This document shows positions 14,326-23,366 of a stretch of DNA of 64,000 nt, in pieces. The stretch is taken from NCBI RefSeq assembly GCF_013927005.1, contig NZ_CP055930.1, positions 496,001 to 560,000 of the forward strand, read 5' to 3'. The position numbers and the translations under genes were made by a program. The DNA comes from Enterobacter sp. RHBSTW-00175. GTDB lineage: Bacteria > Pseudomonadota > Gammaproteobacteria > Enterobacterales > Enterobacteriaceae. Each line of letters starts with the position of its first letter. The first letter of the stretch is position 1. The notes under the pieces are model-generated. The model did no database searches, was not told the origin of the DNA, and saw only the letters and a program-made list of their open reading frames with translations.

Positions 14326-16512
14326 TGCCTGCAGTTCGCTAAGCGCCAGAGGTTTACCCAGCAGATATCCCTGCAAATAGTCCACGCCAAAGCGGAGCAA
14401 CATCTCGCGCTGTTCCGGCGTTTCAACAAATTCGGCAACCACACATAACGACTTCGTTTTCGCCAGATTGCAAATTGACTGCACAATCATTGCATCCATG
14501 CTGTCGCTACAGATATCTTTTACGAAACAGCCATCTATCTTGATGATATCGGCCTGAAGTCGCTTGAGGCGCTCGTAATTGGCATATCCTGTGCCAAAGT
14601 CATCAATCGCAATACGGAAACCGTAGTCCCTCAGTTGCTGAATGTTCTTGATACTGGTTTCTGAATTCGAGAACGCCTGCTCTTCGGTTATCTCAATCAC
14701 AACAGCATGAGGCGGAACCAGATAGTGTTCGAAGAGCGAGATAATTTCGGTCGCGACCTCTTTTTGCATCAGCGTCAACGGCATGAGGTTAACGGAAAAC
14801 CGGGTTTTGTCATGCAATACCGGGTTATCACGCAGCCATGCCAGTAAGTTCTCAACCACGCTCAGGTCGAACCGATGACTCAGGTTGAACTGGGCAATCA
14901 GCGGGATAAAACGGTCAGGCGTAATGATTTCACCATCACTCTCGAGCCGCGTCAGGATCTCGTGATAGCCCTTTCCGGCAGCATTCTGGATCGGCTGGGC
15001 GTACAAGCGGATACCGCCCGCGTCGAGGGCGCGTTTGATACGCCCCAACATCAGCACTCTATCGGTGGTTTGCCCTGAAACAGTTTCAAGGCTGTTGGTC
15101 AGGGCCAGCACATTATGCGTTGCACAAGACTGTTCAGAGAGCCAGCTTAGCTGCCCCAGGGTGTGATGGAGTTTTTCACCGTTTTCAATTTCGCCCCATG
15201 ATGCACCAAACTCAATATCCAGCCCGGTGTTGTTCCAGAAAATTTTACGGCTGTTCAGCTGATCAACCATATGCTGCAAGCGTTCAGCCGTTCCCGGCCC
15301 CAGCAGAACCAGCACCAGTTCGCTGCCTGGCAGTTGGAATAGTTGTTCATCTTTCTGCATTAGCGGCTGGAGGGAGGCCGTAATCATGCGCTTGCAATGC
15401 ACACGCATGAGAATGCCGTAGTGGCGACTCAGGAACTCCAGGTTGTCCATCCGCAGGCAGCAGATCTTCGCATCAGGATGGAGATACAGGTAATCCTCAA
15501 GCGCACGAATGTTGGGCAGACCCGTTAGAGGATCGGTTAATGCCCTCTTCTGCCAGCCTTGTTTCATCCATTCACTGTGTCGATAAATCCTCGACATATA
15601 GAGCAAACAAATAGCAAAAGAGATCAGCACCGACAGGATAAAGGAGAGGGAGTATCCCGATTCCACCCCATTGAGAAAGTTATAATTGTACGTTAGCAGT
15701 AAGAGTGCCGATGTCGCCCACAGCAGCGAGATAACCGCATAGCTCATGCGGCTGATCCCAAGCGTAAAGAGGATAAAGATGATTGGCATTAAATATCCCG
15801 CAATTATCGGTGACTCCAGTGGAGCACACAAAACTGCAACAATAAACACCAAAACCATTAGCCAAATTACTCTATAAATAGGTTTTTTATTCAAGAGTAA
15901 TGGTTTAAGACTCAGCCGCCAGAATGCTACTGCATACCGGGGACTAATTATCATTCTTAAGGGGTAATAGAACATCATTGTAAATATGAGCGCCGCACAT
16001 ATCAGACTTTGAATATCAACAACGTTATAAATTGCACTACCTTCGCCGAAGTAGGTGGAGATAGTCACAGGAAAATCAAATAAGTAGCCAGCCAGATACA
16101 TCGATAGCTTAATGCCTACCGGAACCATAAATCCGAGCCAGAATATACGAAGACCGATGTACTTATTGGGCACACTGTGGCGCCAGCGCTTGCCCAACAC
16201 CAGACGGATCACACCACAAGCGGCAAAGACGGAGAAAGTCTGACAAAACAGCAAAACTAAATATTGTAGCGGTGCTAAATTAATGCTGTAAATATTAGTA
16301 GCAGTAAAACTTAACAGGATGGGAATAATTGCGCGGCGGCCAAACAATAAAATCACGGCCAGCATTACACTTAATGGTAACCATGCCAAATAAACATCAT
16401 GACCGTTAACTATTGCTCGCGGTGAGATATAACGAGAAAACGGAACCGCAATCAGACAAAGCAGCAACGCTATCATAAATATCTTTACATTATTGACATT
16501 TTTACTGTTCAT
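14323..16512 (-). CDS. pdeA: Membrane cyclic-di-GMP phosphodiesterase PdeA (YfeA)
   Basis: A 729-residue protein, the length of E. coli PdeA/YfeA. The first 320 residues hold about nine membrane helices (MASE1-like sensor). A GGDEF domain follows (RALTDPLTGLPNIRAL) whose active site is degenerate: LPGSELVLVL in place of GGDEF. The C-terminal EAL domain has EILTRL at the signature position. It keeps the metal and catalytic residues in FSVNLMP, IEITEEQAF, DDFGTGYANYERL, IIKIDG and VVAEFVET. It is therefore expected to cleave cyclic-di-GMP rather than make it. The ATG at 16512 fits the family N-terminus. Confidence 0.9.
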   Translation of the reverse strand: MNSKNVNNVKIFMIALLLCLIAVPFSRYISPRAIVNGHDVYLAWLPLSVMLAVILLFGRRAIIPILLSFTATNIYSINLAPLQYLVLLFCQTFSVFAACGVIRLVLGKRWRHSVPNKYIGLRIFWLGFMVPVGIKLSMYLAGYLFDFPVTISTYFGEGSAIYNVVDIQSLICAALIFTMMFYYPLRMIISPRYAVAFWRLSLKPLLLNKKPIYRVIWLMVLVFIVAVLCAPLESPIIAGYLMPIIFILFTLGISRMSYAVISLLWATSALLLLTYNYNFLNGVESGYSLSFILSVLISFAICLLYMSRIYRHSEWMKQGWQKRALTDPLTGLPNIRALEDYLYLHPDAKICCLRMDNLEFLSRHYGILMRVHCKRMITASLQPLMQKDEQLFQLPGSELVLVLLGPGTAERLQHMVDQLNSRKIFWNNTGLDIEFGASWGEIENGEKLHHTLGQLSWLSEQSCATHNVLALTNSLETVSGQTTDRVLMLGRIKRALDAGGIRLYAQPIQNAAGKGYHEILTRLESDGEIITPDRFIPLIAQFNLSHRFDLSVVENLLAWLRDNPVLHDKTRFSVNLMPLTLMQKEVATEIISLFEHYLVPPHAVVIEITEEQAFSNSETSIKNIQQLRDYGFRIAIDDFGTGYANYERLKRLQADIIKIDGCFVKDICSDSMDAMIVQSICNLAKTKSLCVVAEFVETPEQREMLLRFGVDYLQGYLLGKPLALSELQA

Positions 16513-16592
16513 TAAGGTGAATAAACTATTTTCCGCTATTATTCATTGACCGGACGGATAATATGTTTATTAATTGCGCGAAGCAAGATCAA

Positions 16593-16606
16593 GTCTATAA
16601 ATAGAC
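16593..16606. repeat. 14-base palindrome upstream of pdeA
   Basis: GTCTATAAATAGAC is a perfect palindrome about 80 bases before the pdeA start. It may be an operator; no known regulator is recognised. Confidence 0.3.
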
Positions 16607-16690
16607 CGCTTTCTTAAGCTGGATTGAGGCGAAGTATAGGAAAACACCATCACTTGCAACAAAAGCCGTGCGTGGATGTTACAAAAGCAT

Positions 16691-16720
16691 AAAAAAACCC
16701 CCGTCTTTCGACGAGGGTTT
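16691..16720 (-). terminator. Terminator of the tRNA-Ala pair
   Basis: On the minus strand, CCCTCGTC-GAAA-GACGGGGG precedes a run of seven Ts, six bases after the second tRNA-Ala. Confidence 0.8.
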
Positions 16721-16726
16721 AAATTT

Positions 16727-16802
<76 letters not shown>

Positions 16803-16843
16803 ACATGTTACTTTACATACCGCACTCTGTTGGGTTCAGAGTT

Positions 16844-16919
<76 letters not shown>

Positions 16920-16948
16920 ATCGTAAAGCTGTCATGTTGACGGGCGGC

Positions 16949-16977
16949 ATAATATGAATTCCGCCGCGGAGTGTCAA
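16949..16977 (-). promoter_or_regulatory. Promoter of the tRNA-Ala operon
   Basis: On the minus strand, TTGACA and TATTAT are separated by exactly 17 bases. They are followed by a GC-rich discriminator (GCCGCCCG), typical of stringently controlled stable-RNA promoters. Confidence 0.85.
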
Positions 16978-17136
16978 CGGCAAAATCGATCGCTTTGAAC
17001 CAATCGTCGAAAAATCATGCAAATGAATCACTTTGCGTACCTGCTCGCAGTCAGGAGTTAAGCCTGTCACGTTTTCACGTAAAACGGTGCTATAAAATGA
17101 ACCACTAATTAACCCTACTATTATTCAGGCAATTGC

Positions 17137-17493
17137 ATGATCAAGGAACGAATGACGCCAGAAGAGTTAGCCCTGCTCACTGGCTATAGCCGCCAGACCA
17201 TCAATAAATGGGTACGCAAAGAGGGTTGGATTACATCGCCTAAGCCAGGAGTACAGGGTGGCAAGGCGCGGCTGGTGCATGTCAATGAACAAGTTCGGGA
17301 TTTTATTCACAGCGCTCGCCGGGCGTCGGACACACCTGATATGCCTGAAAACCATGACCGTTCGCTGCACACGTTACTTCTGACGCTGGCAAATGAAATG
17401 ACGCCGGATGAGCAAAAGCAGCTAACATCTCTGTTACTGCGGGAAGGGATTACCGGATTATTGCAACGTTTAGGGATACGCGAACAGAGCTGA
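17137..17493 (+). CDS. yfeC: Putative DNA-binding protein YfeC (DUF1323)
   Basis: A 118-residue protein with an N-terminal helix-turn-helix of the DUF1323 type: MTPEELALLTGYSRQTINKW (about 5-24) followed by VRKEGW and the Gly-rich GVQGGKARLVHV wing. The C-terminal half (MTPDEQKQLTSLLLREGITG) is probably a small helical domain. The target and function are unknown. The paralogue yfeD starts one base after the stop codon, so the two are coupled. Confidence 0.88.
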   Translation: MIKERMTPEELALLTGYSRQTINKWVRKEGWITSPKPGVQGGKARLVHVNEQVRDFIHSARRASDTPDMPENHDRSLHTLLLTLANEMTPDEQKQLTSLLLREGITGLLQRLGIREQS

Positions 17494-17494
17494 T

Positions 17495-17890
17495 ATGAAA
17501 AGATTACGCAGTAAAATGACGACCGAAGAGTTGGCCGATAGTTTAGGTGTTGCCCGGCAAACCGTTAATCGCTGGATTCGGCAGCAAGGATGGAAAACGG
17601 AAGGCATTAACGGGGTAAAAGGCGGACGCGCACGGTTAATTCATATTGATGCCCGCGTTCGCGAGCATATCATGAGCATTCCAGCCATCCGTAACCGCCA
17701 GGCTATCTATCAACTGGCAGAAGCGCCCTCTTTATACGGGGAACCAAAATCGTCTGGCTTACTTCCCCAAATCATCGACTCTCTTGAAAATTTAACGCTG
17801 ATTGAGCAAGAACGACTTCAGGTATTATTGACCCGGGAAGGTCTTCAGGGATTTCTTACCCGCCTCGGAATTACTGAATTGCACGCATAA
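17495..17890 (+). CDS. yfeD: Putative DNA-binding protein YfeD (DUF1323)
   Basis: A 131-residue paralogue of YfeC with the same layout: helix-turn-helix MTTEELADSLGVARQTVNRW, then RQQGWKTEGINGVKGGRARLIHI, and a C-terminal LTREGLQGFLTRLGI motif. Pairing of two related DNA-binding proteins in one transcript suggests they may form hetero-oligomers (inference). A shared terminator separates it from gltX. Confidence 0.88.
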   Translation: MKRLRSKMTTEELADSLGVARQTVNRWIRQQGWKTEGINGVKGGRARLIHIDARVREHIMSIPAIRNRQAIYQLAEAPSLYGEPKSSGLLPQIIDSLENLTLIEQERLQVLLTREGLQGFLTRLGITELHA

Positions 17891-17920
17891 AAAACGGCAG
17901 GTTTCCCTGCCGTTTTTCTT
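17891..17920. terminator. Terminator shared by yfeD and gltX
   Basis: AACGGCAG-GTTTCC-CTGCCGTT with A and T runs on both sides lies between convergent stop codons. Confidence 0.85.
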
Positions 17921-17933
17921 ACCTTACGCGCAA

Positions 17934-19349
17934 TTACTGCTGGCTTTCACGCTCAGCAATAAAGCCCAGTGCTTTGTTAATACGCGCGACGCTGCGTGTT
18001 TTACCAATAGCATGAACGGTGACATCCAGTGCAGGTGACTGACCAGCGCCTGTTACTGCCACGCGCAGAGGCATCCCCACTTTACCCATGCCCACTTCCA
18101 GCTCATCGGCGGTCGCCTGAATCACGTGGTGAACATTTTCAGCGGTCCACTCGGTAATCGCCGCCAGTTTGTCACGCACGACTTCCAGTGGCTGACGCGC
18201 AACCGGACGCAGGTGTTTCTTGGCCGCATCGGCATCAAACTCGTCGAACTCTTCATAGAAGTAACGGCAGCTTTCGGCGATCTCTTTCAGCGTTTTGCAA
18301 CGCTCGCCAAGCAGTTTCACCAGTTCCGCCAGCTCAGGGCCAGTGCGGGTATCGATGTTTGCCTGTTCGATGTGCCATTGCAGGTAAGTCGCAACGTACT
18401 CTGGCTGCATGGTGTTGATGTAGTGGTGGTTCAGCCACAGCAGTTTATCGGTGTTGAACGCACTGGCGGATTTGCTGACCGCGCCCAGGGAGAACAGATT
18501 GATCATCTCTTCACGGCTAAAGATCTCCTGGTCACCGCTGGACCAGCCCAGGCGAACCAGGTAGTTCAGCAACGCTTCCGGCAGATAGCCGTCATCACGG
18601 TATTGCATTACACTAACCGCACCATGACGTTTAGACAGTTTTTTACCGTCGTCACCGTTGATCATAGAAACGTGCGCATATACCGGGACAGGCGCATTCA
18701 GTGCTTTCAGGATGTTGATCTGACGTGGGGTGTTGTTGATATGGTCTTCACCACGGATAACGTGAGTGATTTCCATATCCCAGTCATCTACCACAACGCA
18801 GAAGTTATAGGTTGGCGAGCCGTCGGTACGACGGATGATCAGGTCATCCAGCTCCTGGTTGCTGAATTCGATCGGACCACGGATCTGATCGTCAAAGATA
18901 ACAGAACCTTCCTGCGGGTTGGCAAAACGCACAACACAAGGCTCATCCACAGCATGTTCGCTGTGGTCGTGGCGGCAACGGCCGTCGTAACGTGGTTTTT
19001 CGCCATTCGCCATTTGCTCTTCACGCAGAGCATCCAGACGTTCTTTAGAGCAGTAGCATTTATATGCCGTGCCCGCGACCAGCATTTCATCAATCACGGC
19101 GTTATAGCGGTCAAAACGTTTGGTCTGGAAATACGGGCCTTCATCCCATTCCAGATTCAGCCAGTTCATCCCATCCATAATGGCTTCGATTGCTTCCGGC
19201 GTGGAGCGCTCGAGATCTGTGTCTTCAATACGCAGCACGAACTCGCCCTTATTGTGGCGTGCGAAAAGCCAGGAATAGAGAGCAGTACGTGCACCACCGA
19301 CGTGCAGATAGCCTGTCGGGCTGGGCGCGAAGCGAGTTTTGATTTTCAT
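17934..19349 (-). CDS. gltX: Glutamyl-tRNA synthetase
   Basis: GltX charges tRNA-Glu with glutamate. At 471 residues it has the E. coli length. The class I HIGH signature appears in [19 protein letters not shown] (about 7-25) and the KMSKS equivalent in [12 protein letters not shown] zinc-binding knuckle is seen in CYCSKERL and RCRHDH. The C-terminal anticodon-binding domain follows. It diverges from the Val/Lys tRNA operon as in E. coli. Confidence 0.97.
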   Translation of the reverse strand: MKIKTRFAPSPTGYLHVGGARTALYSWLFARHNKGEFVLRIEDTDLERSTPEAIEAIMDGMNWLNLEWDEGPYFQTKRFDRYNAVIDEMLVAGTAYKCYCSKERLDALREEQMANGEKPRYDGRCRHDHSEHAVDEPCVVRFANPQEGSVIFDDQIRGPIEFSNQELDDLIIRRTDGSPTYNFCVVVDDWDMEITHVIRGEDHINNTPRQINILKALNAPVPVYAHVSMINGDDGKKLSKRHGAVSVMQYRDDGYLPEALLNYLVRLGWSSGDQEIFSREEMINLFSLGAVSKSASAFNTDKLLWLNHHYINTMQPEYVATYLQWHIEQANIDTRTGPELAELVKLLGERCKTLKEIAESCRYFYEEFDEFDADAAKKHLRPVARQPLEVVRDKLAAITEWTAENVHHVIQATADELEVGMGKVGMPLRVAVTGAGQSPALDVTVHAIGKTRSVARINKALGFIAERESQQ

Positions 19350-19562
19350 GAAATGGCCTTACGTTATAAAGATGCCGGCAATCGGCAAATCCTGGGAAAA
19401 AAACAATGGGCAATATTCTATCACTGTGGGGCGATTCCTCAATGTTGATCCCTGTATCGGGTTCGAGTTTGCTGTTTTTGTTTAGAAATCATGCGCAATA
19501 GTCCATTTCGCGATCGTTTTGTTTAATTTTACGACGAACGAATAAAAACTTTAGAAAATGCG

Positions 19563-19590
19563 TTGACTCATTTTCAACTCTCCCTATAAT
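19563..19590 (+). promoter_or_regulatory. Promoter of the Val-Val-Val-Lys tRNA operon
   Basis: TTGACT and a perfect TATAAT are 16 bases apart, followed by a GC-rich discriminator GCGACTCC. Transcription should start about 10 bases before the first tRNA, as expected for a strong, ppGpp-sensitive stable-RNA promoter. Confidence 0.85.
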
Positions 19591-19607
19591 GCGACTCCAC
19601 ACAGCGG

Positions 19608-19683
19608 GGGTGATTAGCTCAGTTGGTAGAGCATCTCCTTTACACGGAGGGGGTCGGCGGTTCGAGCCCGTCATCACCCACCA
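19608..19683 (+). tRNA. valU: tRNA-Val(TAC)
   Basis: A 76-base tRNA, anticodon TAC at 19641-19643, CCA encoded. The acceptor stem GGGTGAT/ATCACCC differs from the next two copies by a compensated base pair (T-A instead of C-G). Confidence 0.95.
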
Positions 19684-19725
19684 TCTACTTCACGTAGACT
19701 CGCAGTGTAGATAAGAATTGAGAAT

Positions 19726-19801
19726 GGGCGATTAGCTCAGTTGGTAGAGCATCTCCTTTACACGGAGGGGGTCGGCGGTTCGAGCCCGTCATCGCCCACC
19801 A
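19726..19801 (+). tRNA. valX: tRNA-Val(TAC)
   Basis: A 76-base tRNA, anticodon TAC, acceptor GGGCGAT/ATCGCCC, CCA encoded. It is identical to the third copy. Confidence 0.95.
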
Positions 19802-19831
19802 TTCTCACCTTATCGATAGCAGTTCCGAAAT

Positions 19832-19907
19832 GGGCGATTAGCTCAGTTGGTAGAGCATCTCCTTTACACGGAGGGGGTCGGCGGTTCGAGCCCGTCATCG
19901 CCCACCA
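19832..19907 (+). tRNA. valY: tRNA-Val(TAC)
   Basis: A 76-base tRNA identical to the second copy. Only four bases separate it from tRNA-Lys. Confidence 0.95.
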
Positions 19908-19911
19908 TTTC

Positions 19912-19987
19912 GGGTCGTTAGCTCAGTTGGTAGAGCAGTTGACTTTTAATCAATTGGTCGCAGGTTCGAATCCTGCACGACCCACCA
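19912..19987 (+). tRNA. lysV: tRNA-Lys(TTT)
   Basis: A 76-base tRNA, anticodon TTT at 19945-19947, T-loop GGTTCGAATCC, CCA encoded. It is the last gene of the operon, and a terminator follows. Confidence 0.95.
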
Positions 19988-19991
19988 ATGT

Positions 19992-20018
19992 AAAAAAGCG
20001 CCCTAAAGGCGCTTTTTT
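19992..20018 (+). terminator. Terminator of the tRNA operon
   Basis: AGCGCC-CTAAA-GGCGCT with six As before and six Ts after, five bases beyond tRNA-Lys. It may also serve the convergent xapR. Confidence 0.85.
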
Positions 20019-20036
20019 GCTATCTGCAATTTGAAC

Positions 20037-20051
20037 GATTCGAACCTGCGA
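20037..20051. repeat. Inverted copy of the tRNA-Lys T-arm core
   Basis: GATTCGAACCTGCGA is the exact reverse complement of 19958-19972 inside lysV (15 of 15 bases). The two flank the terminator. It could be an integration relic, or a pairing segment able to compete with tRNA folding. The available sequence does not decide between these. Confidence 0.4.
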
Positions 20052-20072
20052 TTCCGGCCTAATACAAATTTT

Positions 20073-20960
20073 TTATCCTTCAACCAGTGTGGCGACTAAC
20101 CTCTCCACCGCCGGTGTTGCCTGCTTCTCGTCATACACCACGTATAAATCTGCCGGTATACGCTCTTTCAACGGGCGAAATACCACACCGGGCCACTGCA
20201 TTTGTGCGTAACTGTCTGCCGCAAGCGTAATCCCCATACCCATACTGACCATCGCCAGAACCGTCTGCGGCTCAACGGCCTCACGGACAATCATCGGCGA
20301 AAATCCCGCCTGTTGACACACTCGCTGGAGAAAGGCCCAGTCTGAATGCGCCGACGGCATGGTGACAAAATATTCATTTTGCAGCTCTGAAAGTGAGATC
20401 GCCGAGCTGCTGACTAACCGGTGATCTTCCGGCATCGCCACCAGAAACGCGGCATCACGCAGGCGAATACTGGTGAACCCCGGGGCAGGTTCCGTGGCCA
20501 TACGCCAGATCCCCACATCAAGCTCACACCGTTCAAGCAATGCCATCTGCATAACCGGTGATTTCTCGCGAAAAACCACGTCCACGTTCGGGTGCTCTTT
20601 TAAAAACGTTCGCATAACTGAACGCACTTCACTCCACATTGCCGTTCCCACAATGCCAAGCTCGATGCGCCCTGCCTCACCGCGACCAATTTGTTCGACC
20701 CGGGCCAGCGCCTGATTCGCACTGGTCAGCAGCCGACGTGACTCCTCCATCAGCACTTTCCCGGCATGGGTCAACGCAACGCTGCGGGAGTGACGAATAA
20801 AAAGCAGCGTTCCGAGCTGGCTTTCCAGCTCCTTGATATGCAGGCTTAACGGAGGCTGCGACATATTCAGGCGAGCCGCTGCCCGCCCAAAATGCAGCTC
20901 CTCCGCCACGGCCAGGAAATAGCGCAGGAGTTTAAGGTCGGTTCGGTAGACGCGTTCCAT
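20073..20960 (-). CDS. xapR: LysR-type activator XapR of xanthosine catabolism
   Basis: XapR activates xapAB in the presence of xanthosine. The 295 residues have an N-terminal winged helix-turn-helix (FLAVAEELHFGRAAARLNMSQPPLS, about 14-38) and a periplasmic-binding-like effector domain. ATG at 20960 gives MERVYRTDLKLLRYF as in E. coli; an in-frame upstream extension of 12 residues is not favoured. It lies downstream of xapB on the same strand. Confidence 0.92.
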   Translation of the reverse strand: MERVYRTDLKLLRYFLAVAEELHFGRAAARLNMSQPPLSLHIKELESQLGTLLFIRHSRSVALTHAGKVLMEESRRLLTSANQALARVEQIGRGEAGRIELGIVGTAMWSEVRSVMRTFLKEHPNVDVVFREKSPVMQMALLERCELDVGIWRMATEPAPGFTSIRLRDAAFLVAMPEDHRLVSSSAISLSELQNEYFVTMPSAHSDWAFLQRVCQQAGFSPMIVREAVEPQTVLAMVSMGMGITLAADSYAQMQWPGVVFRPLKERIPADLYVVYDEKQATPAVERLVATLVEG

Positions 20961-21028
20961 CAAAACATATCCCGGAGAAAGCACTGAATACCTCACCTTA
21001 AATCTTTTCGCGTCAGTAACAACCCGTT

Positions 21029-22285
21029 TTAATGCGTCGCTGTGCGCAACGCGTTGTTTTTACCCGCGTGTCGATAGTTAAAACTCAGGAAAAACACCAC
21101 CGCCAGGATCAATGCGTAAGCCGCAAATACCAGCCAGATGGTCTGCCAGTCTTTCACGCCATCAACGGAGAAATAGTCCACCGCCATCCCGCTCAGGATC
21201 GACCCCACGTACGCCCCAACGCCGTTCACCATGGTCATAAACAAGCCCTGGGCGCTGGCGCGGATGTCCGGCGTCACCTCTTGCTCCACAAATACCGAAC
21301 CTGAGATGTTGAAGAAATCAAAGGCGCAGCCATAGACAATCATCGACAACATCAGCAAAACAAATCCCACCGCAGACGGGTCGCCAAAGGCAAACAGCCC
21401 AAAACGCAGCATCCAGGCCATCATGCTCATCAGCATTACGGTTTTAATACCAAAGCGTTTCAGGAAAAACGGAATTGTCAGGATGAAGAAAACTTCAGAC
21501 ATCTGCGAAACAGAGAGCAATATCGACGGATATTTAACGATAAAGCTGTCCGCATACTCCGGGTTACGCGCAAAATCGTGCAGGAAGGGGCTGCCGAAGG
21601 TATTGGTGATTTGCAGCACCGCACCTAGCAGCATCGCGAACAAGAAAAAGATGGCCATTCGCGGCTGTCTGAACAACACAAAAGCATTCAGGCCCAGTTT
21701 GCTTGCAAGCGTCGGGGCTGATTTGCTCTTCACTACCGGGATTTTAGGCAATGTCAGGGAGTAAAGGGCTAGCACCAGTGAGGCCCCCGCAGCAATGTAG
21801 AGCTGAACATTACTGAGCTCAACCCCCATCAGGCTGATTGCCCACATCGCTACAATAAAGCCCACCGTGCCGTACACGCGTACCGGTGGAAAATGGCTCA
21901 CCGTATCTAGCCCGGCCTGCTCAAGACAGGAATAAGGGAGCGTATTCGACAACGCAATCGTGGGCATAAACGCCATCGCATTGACCAGCATCACCCAGAA
22001 CATCAGGCCGGGTTCGTTGACATGCGCGGCATAGCAGAGTGCAACCGCACACACGAGATGGCAAATCATATAGGCCCGGTCTGCACGCAGCCATTTATCG
22101 GCAATAATGCCCACCAGGGACGGCATAATGATCGCCGCAAGCCCTTTGGAGCTATAGACCAGCCCCACGTCTGAGCCGGTAAAATGTAGGGTATTAATCA
22201 TGTAGGAGCCCAGCGTGACCAGCCAGCTCCCCCAGATAAAATATTGCATAAAGGACATCATCTTTAATCGGGTCGTGATGTTCAT
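21029..22285 (-). CDS. xapB: Xanthosine permease XapB
   Basis: XapB is an MFS nucleoside:proton symporter of the NupG/XapB family. The 418 residues match E. coli XapB and contain about 12 membrane helices, starting MNITTRLKMMSFMQYFIWGSW. It ends with a short polar tail. It follows xapA by about 50 bases and completes the xanthosine uptake and breakdown operon. Confidence 0.93.
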   Translation of the reverse strand: MNITTRLKMMSFMQYFIWGSWLVTLGSYMINTLHFTGSDVGLVYSSKGLAAIIMPSLVGIIADKWLRADRAYMICHLVCAVALCYAAHVNEPGLMFWVMLVNAMAFMPTIALSNTLPYSCLEQAGLDTVSHFPPVRVYGTVGFIVAMWAISLMGVELSNVQLYIAAGASLVLALYSLTLPKIPVVKSKSAPTLASKLGLNAFVLFRQPRMAIFFLFAMLLGAVLQITNTFGSPFLHDFARNPEYADSFIVKYPSILLSVSQMSEVFFILTIPFFLKRFGIKTVMLMSMMAWMLRFGLFAFGDPSAVGFVLLMLSMIVYGCAFDFFNISGSVFVEQEVTPDIRASAQGLFMTMVNGVGAYVGSILSGMAVDYFSVDGVKDWQTIWLVFAAYALILAVVFFLSFNYRHAGKNNALRTATH

Positions 22286-22337
22286 AACCTGTTCCTTTTC
22301 GCAGGGTGTGGCCCCTTTTCAGAGCCACGTATTTTTA

Positions 22338-23162
22338 TCAGGCGATTTTGCGCAGGAAGCCGCAGATAAGATTGATGAAATTCTGCCGTGAGAGTTCAGC
22401 AGCCGCCAGCGTCTGCTCGTGGGACAGTTTCACATCGCCCAGCCCTTCGGCCAGATTCGTAATTGCCGACACAGCAACTACTTTCAGGTCGCAGTGTCGC
22501 GCGGAAATCACTTCCGGGACCACCGACATGCCTACGACATCGCCGCCGATAATCTGCATCATGCGGATCTCTGCCGCCGTTTCGAAATTTGGGCCTGGGT
22601 AGGAAACAAATACCCCCTCGCTCAGCGGGAAGCCCTCTTCAGCCGCGACGGTTTGCAGCACAGCACGGAATTGCGCGTCATAAGCATTTGCCAGGGTGAA
22701 AAAGCGCTCGCCGAAACGCTCATCGTTTAACCCCACCATCGGCGTGCCGGGCATGGTGTTGATGTGATCATTCAGGGCAACAAGGCTACCAGGCCCGACT
22801 TCCGGGCGAAGAGAGCCTGCCGCATTGGTACAAAACAGCAGCTCACAGCCCAGCAGTTTGAAGGTGCGGATCGCGTCGGTCATGATGGTCATTCCACGGC
22901 CTTCATAGAAATGACCGCGACCTTTCATACAGACAACCGGAACTCCGGCAAGATGGCCTAATACCAGTTCCCCCGCGTGCCCATGTACAGTACTGACCGG
23001 GAAACCGGGTAATTTCGCATACGAGATAGCCACGGCATCTTCAATTTGTTCTGCCAGCGCGCCCAGGCCAGAGCCCAGGATAAAAGCAACGCGTGGCGTG
23101 AAATTTGGTTTGTGGGCGTGAATGATATCCGCACAGTACCAGGGATTATTTGAGAGGGTCAT
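22338..23162 (-). CDS. xapA: Xanthosine phosphorylase (purine nucleoside phosphorylase II)
   Basis: XapA phosphorolyses xanthosine, inosine and guanosine to free base and ribose-1-phosphate. The 274 residues carry the trimeric PNP motifs: the phosphate loop ILGSGLGAL near 30-38, the HGHAGELVLG and GRGHFYEGRG region, NAAGSL, and the base-pocket segment VSYPGPNFETAAEI followed by GMSVVPE. It is the first gene of xapAB; XapR would act in the region upstream of 23162. Confidence 0.95.
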   Translation of the reverse strand: MTLSNNPWYCADIIHAHKPNFTPRVAFILGSGLGALAEQIEDAVAISYAKLPGFPVSTVHGHAGELVLGHLAGVPVVCMKGRGHFYEGRGMTIMTDAIRTFKLLGCELLFCTNAAGSLRPEVGPGSLVALNDHINTMPGTPMVGLNDERFGERFFTLANAYDAQFRAVLQTVAAEEGFPLSEGVFVSYPGPNFETAAEIRMMQIIGGDVVGMSVVPEVISARHCDLKVVAVSAITNLAEGLGDVKLSHEQTLAAAELSRQNFINLICGFLRKIA

Positions 23163-23310
23163 AGAGGCTCCTTCAGGACAAAGATTGCGATAGCAGATCG
23201 CATGACCTTTGTCTTATATCTGGAGCCTGGGGTGTATCACCAATACACTTTTGCAGGGTTATCAATACTGTTTCAGTATCGATATCTTCGGCCACGTCCT
23301 CCGGCTGGCC

Positions 23311-23337
23311 TCAAGCTATTGCTCACCGTGCCGATAT
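23311..23337 (+). promoter_or_regulatory. Sigma-28 (FliA)-type promoter of the FlxA-like gene
   Basis: TCAA (23311-23314) and GCCGATAT (23330-23337) are 15 bases apart. This matches the flagellar sigma factor consensus TAAA-N15-GCCGATAA with two mismatches. It sits 30 bases before the gene. Confidence 0.65.
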
Positions 23338-23366
23338 CCCTTATTTATGGCGAAAAGGATCTTTAT

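Noticed and set aside
18126..19448. 440-codon open frame opposite gltX
   Set aside because: It is the antisense shadow of gltX, has no domain pattern and no start signal.
19608..19987. Regularly spaced near-identical units suggesting a CRISPR array
   Set aside because: The repeats are complete tRNA genes with encoded CCA, and no cas gene is present.
19741..20034. Open frame across the Val and Lys tRNA genes
   Set aside because: It is only the translation of the tRNA genes themselves and lacks a ribosome-binding site.
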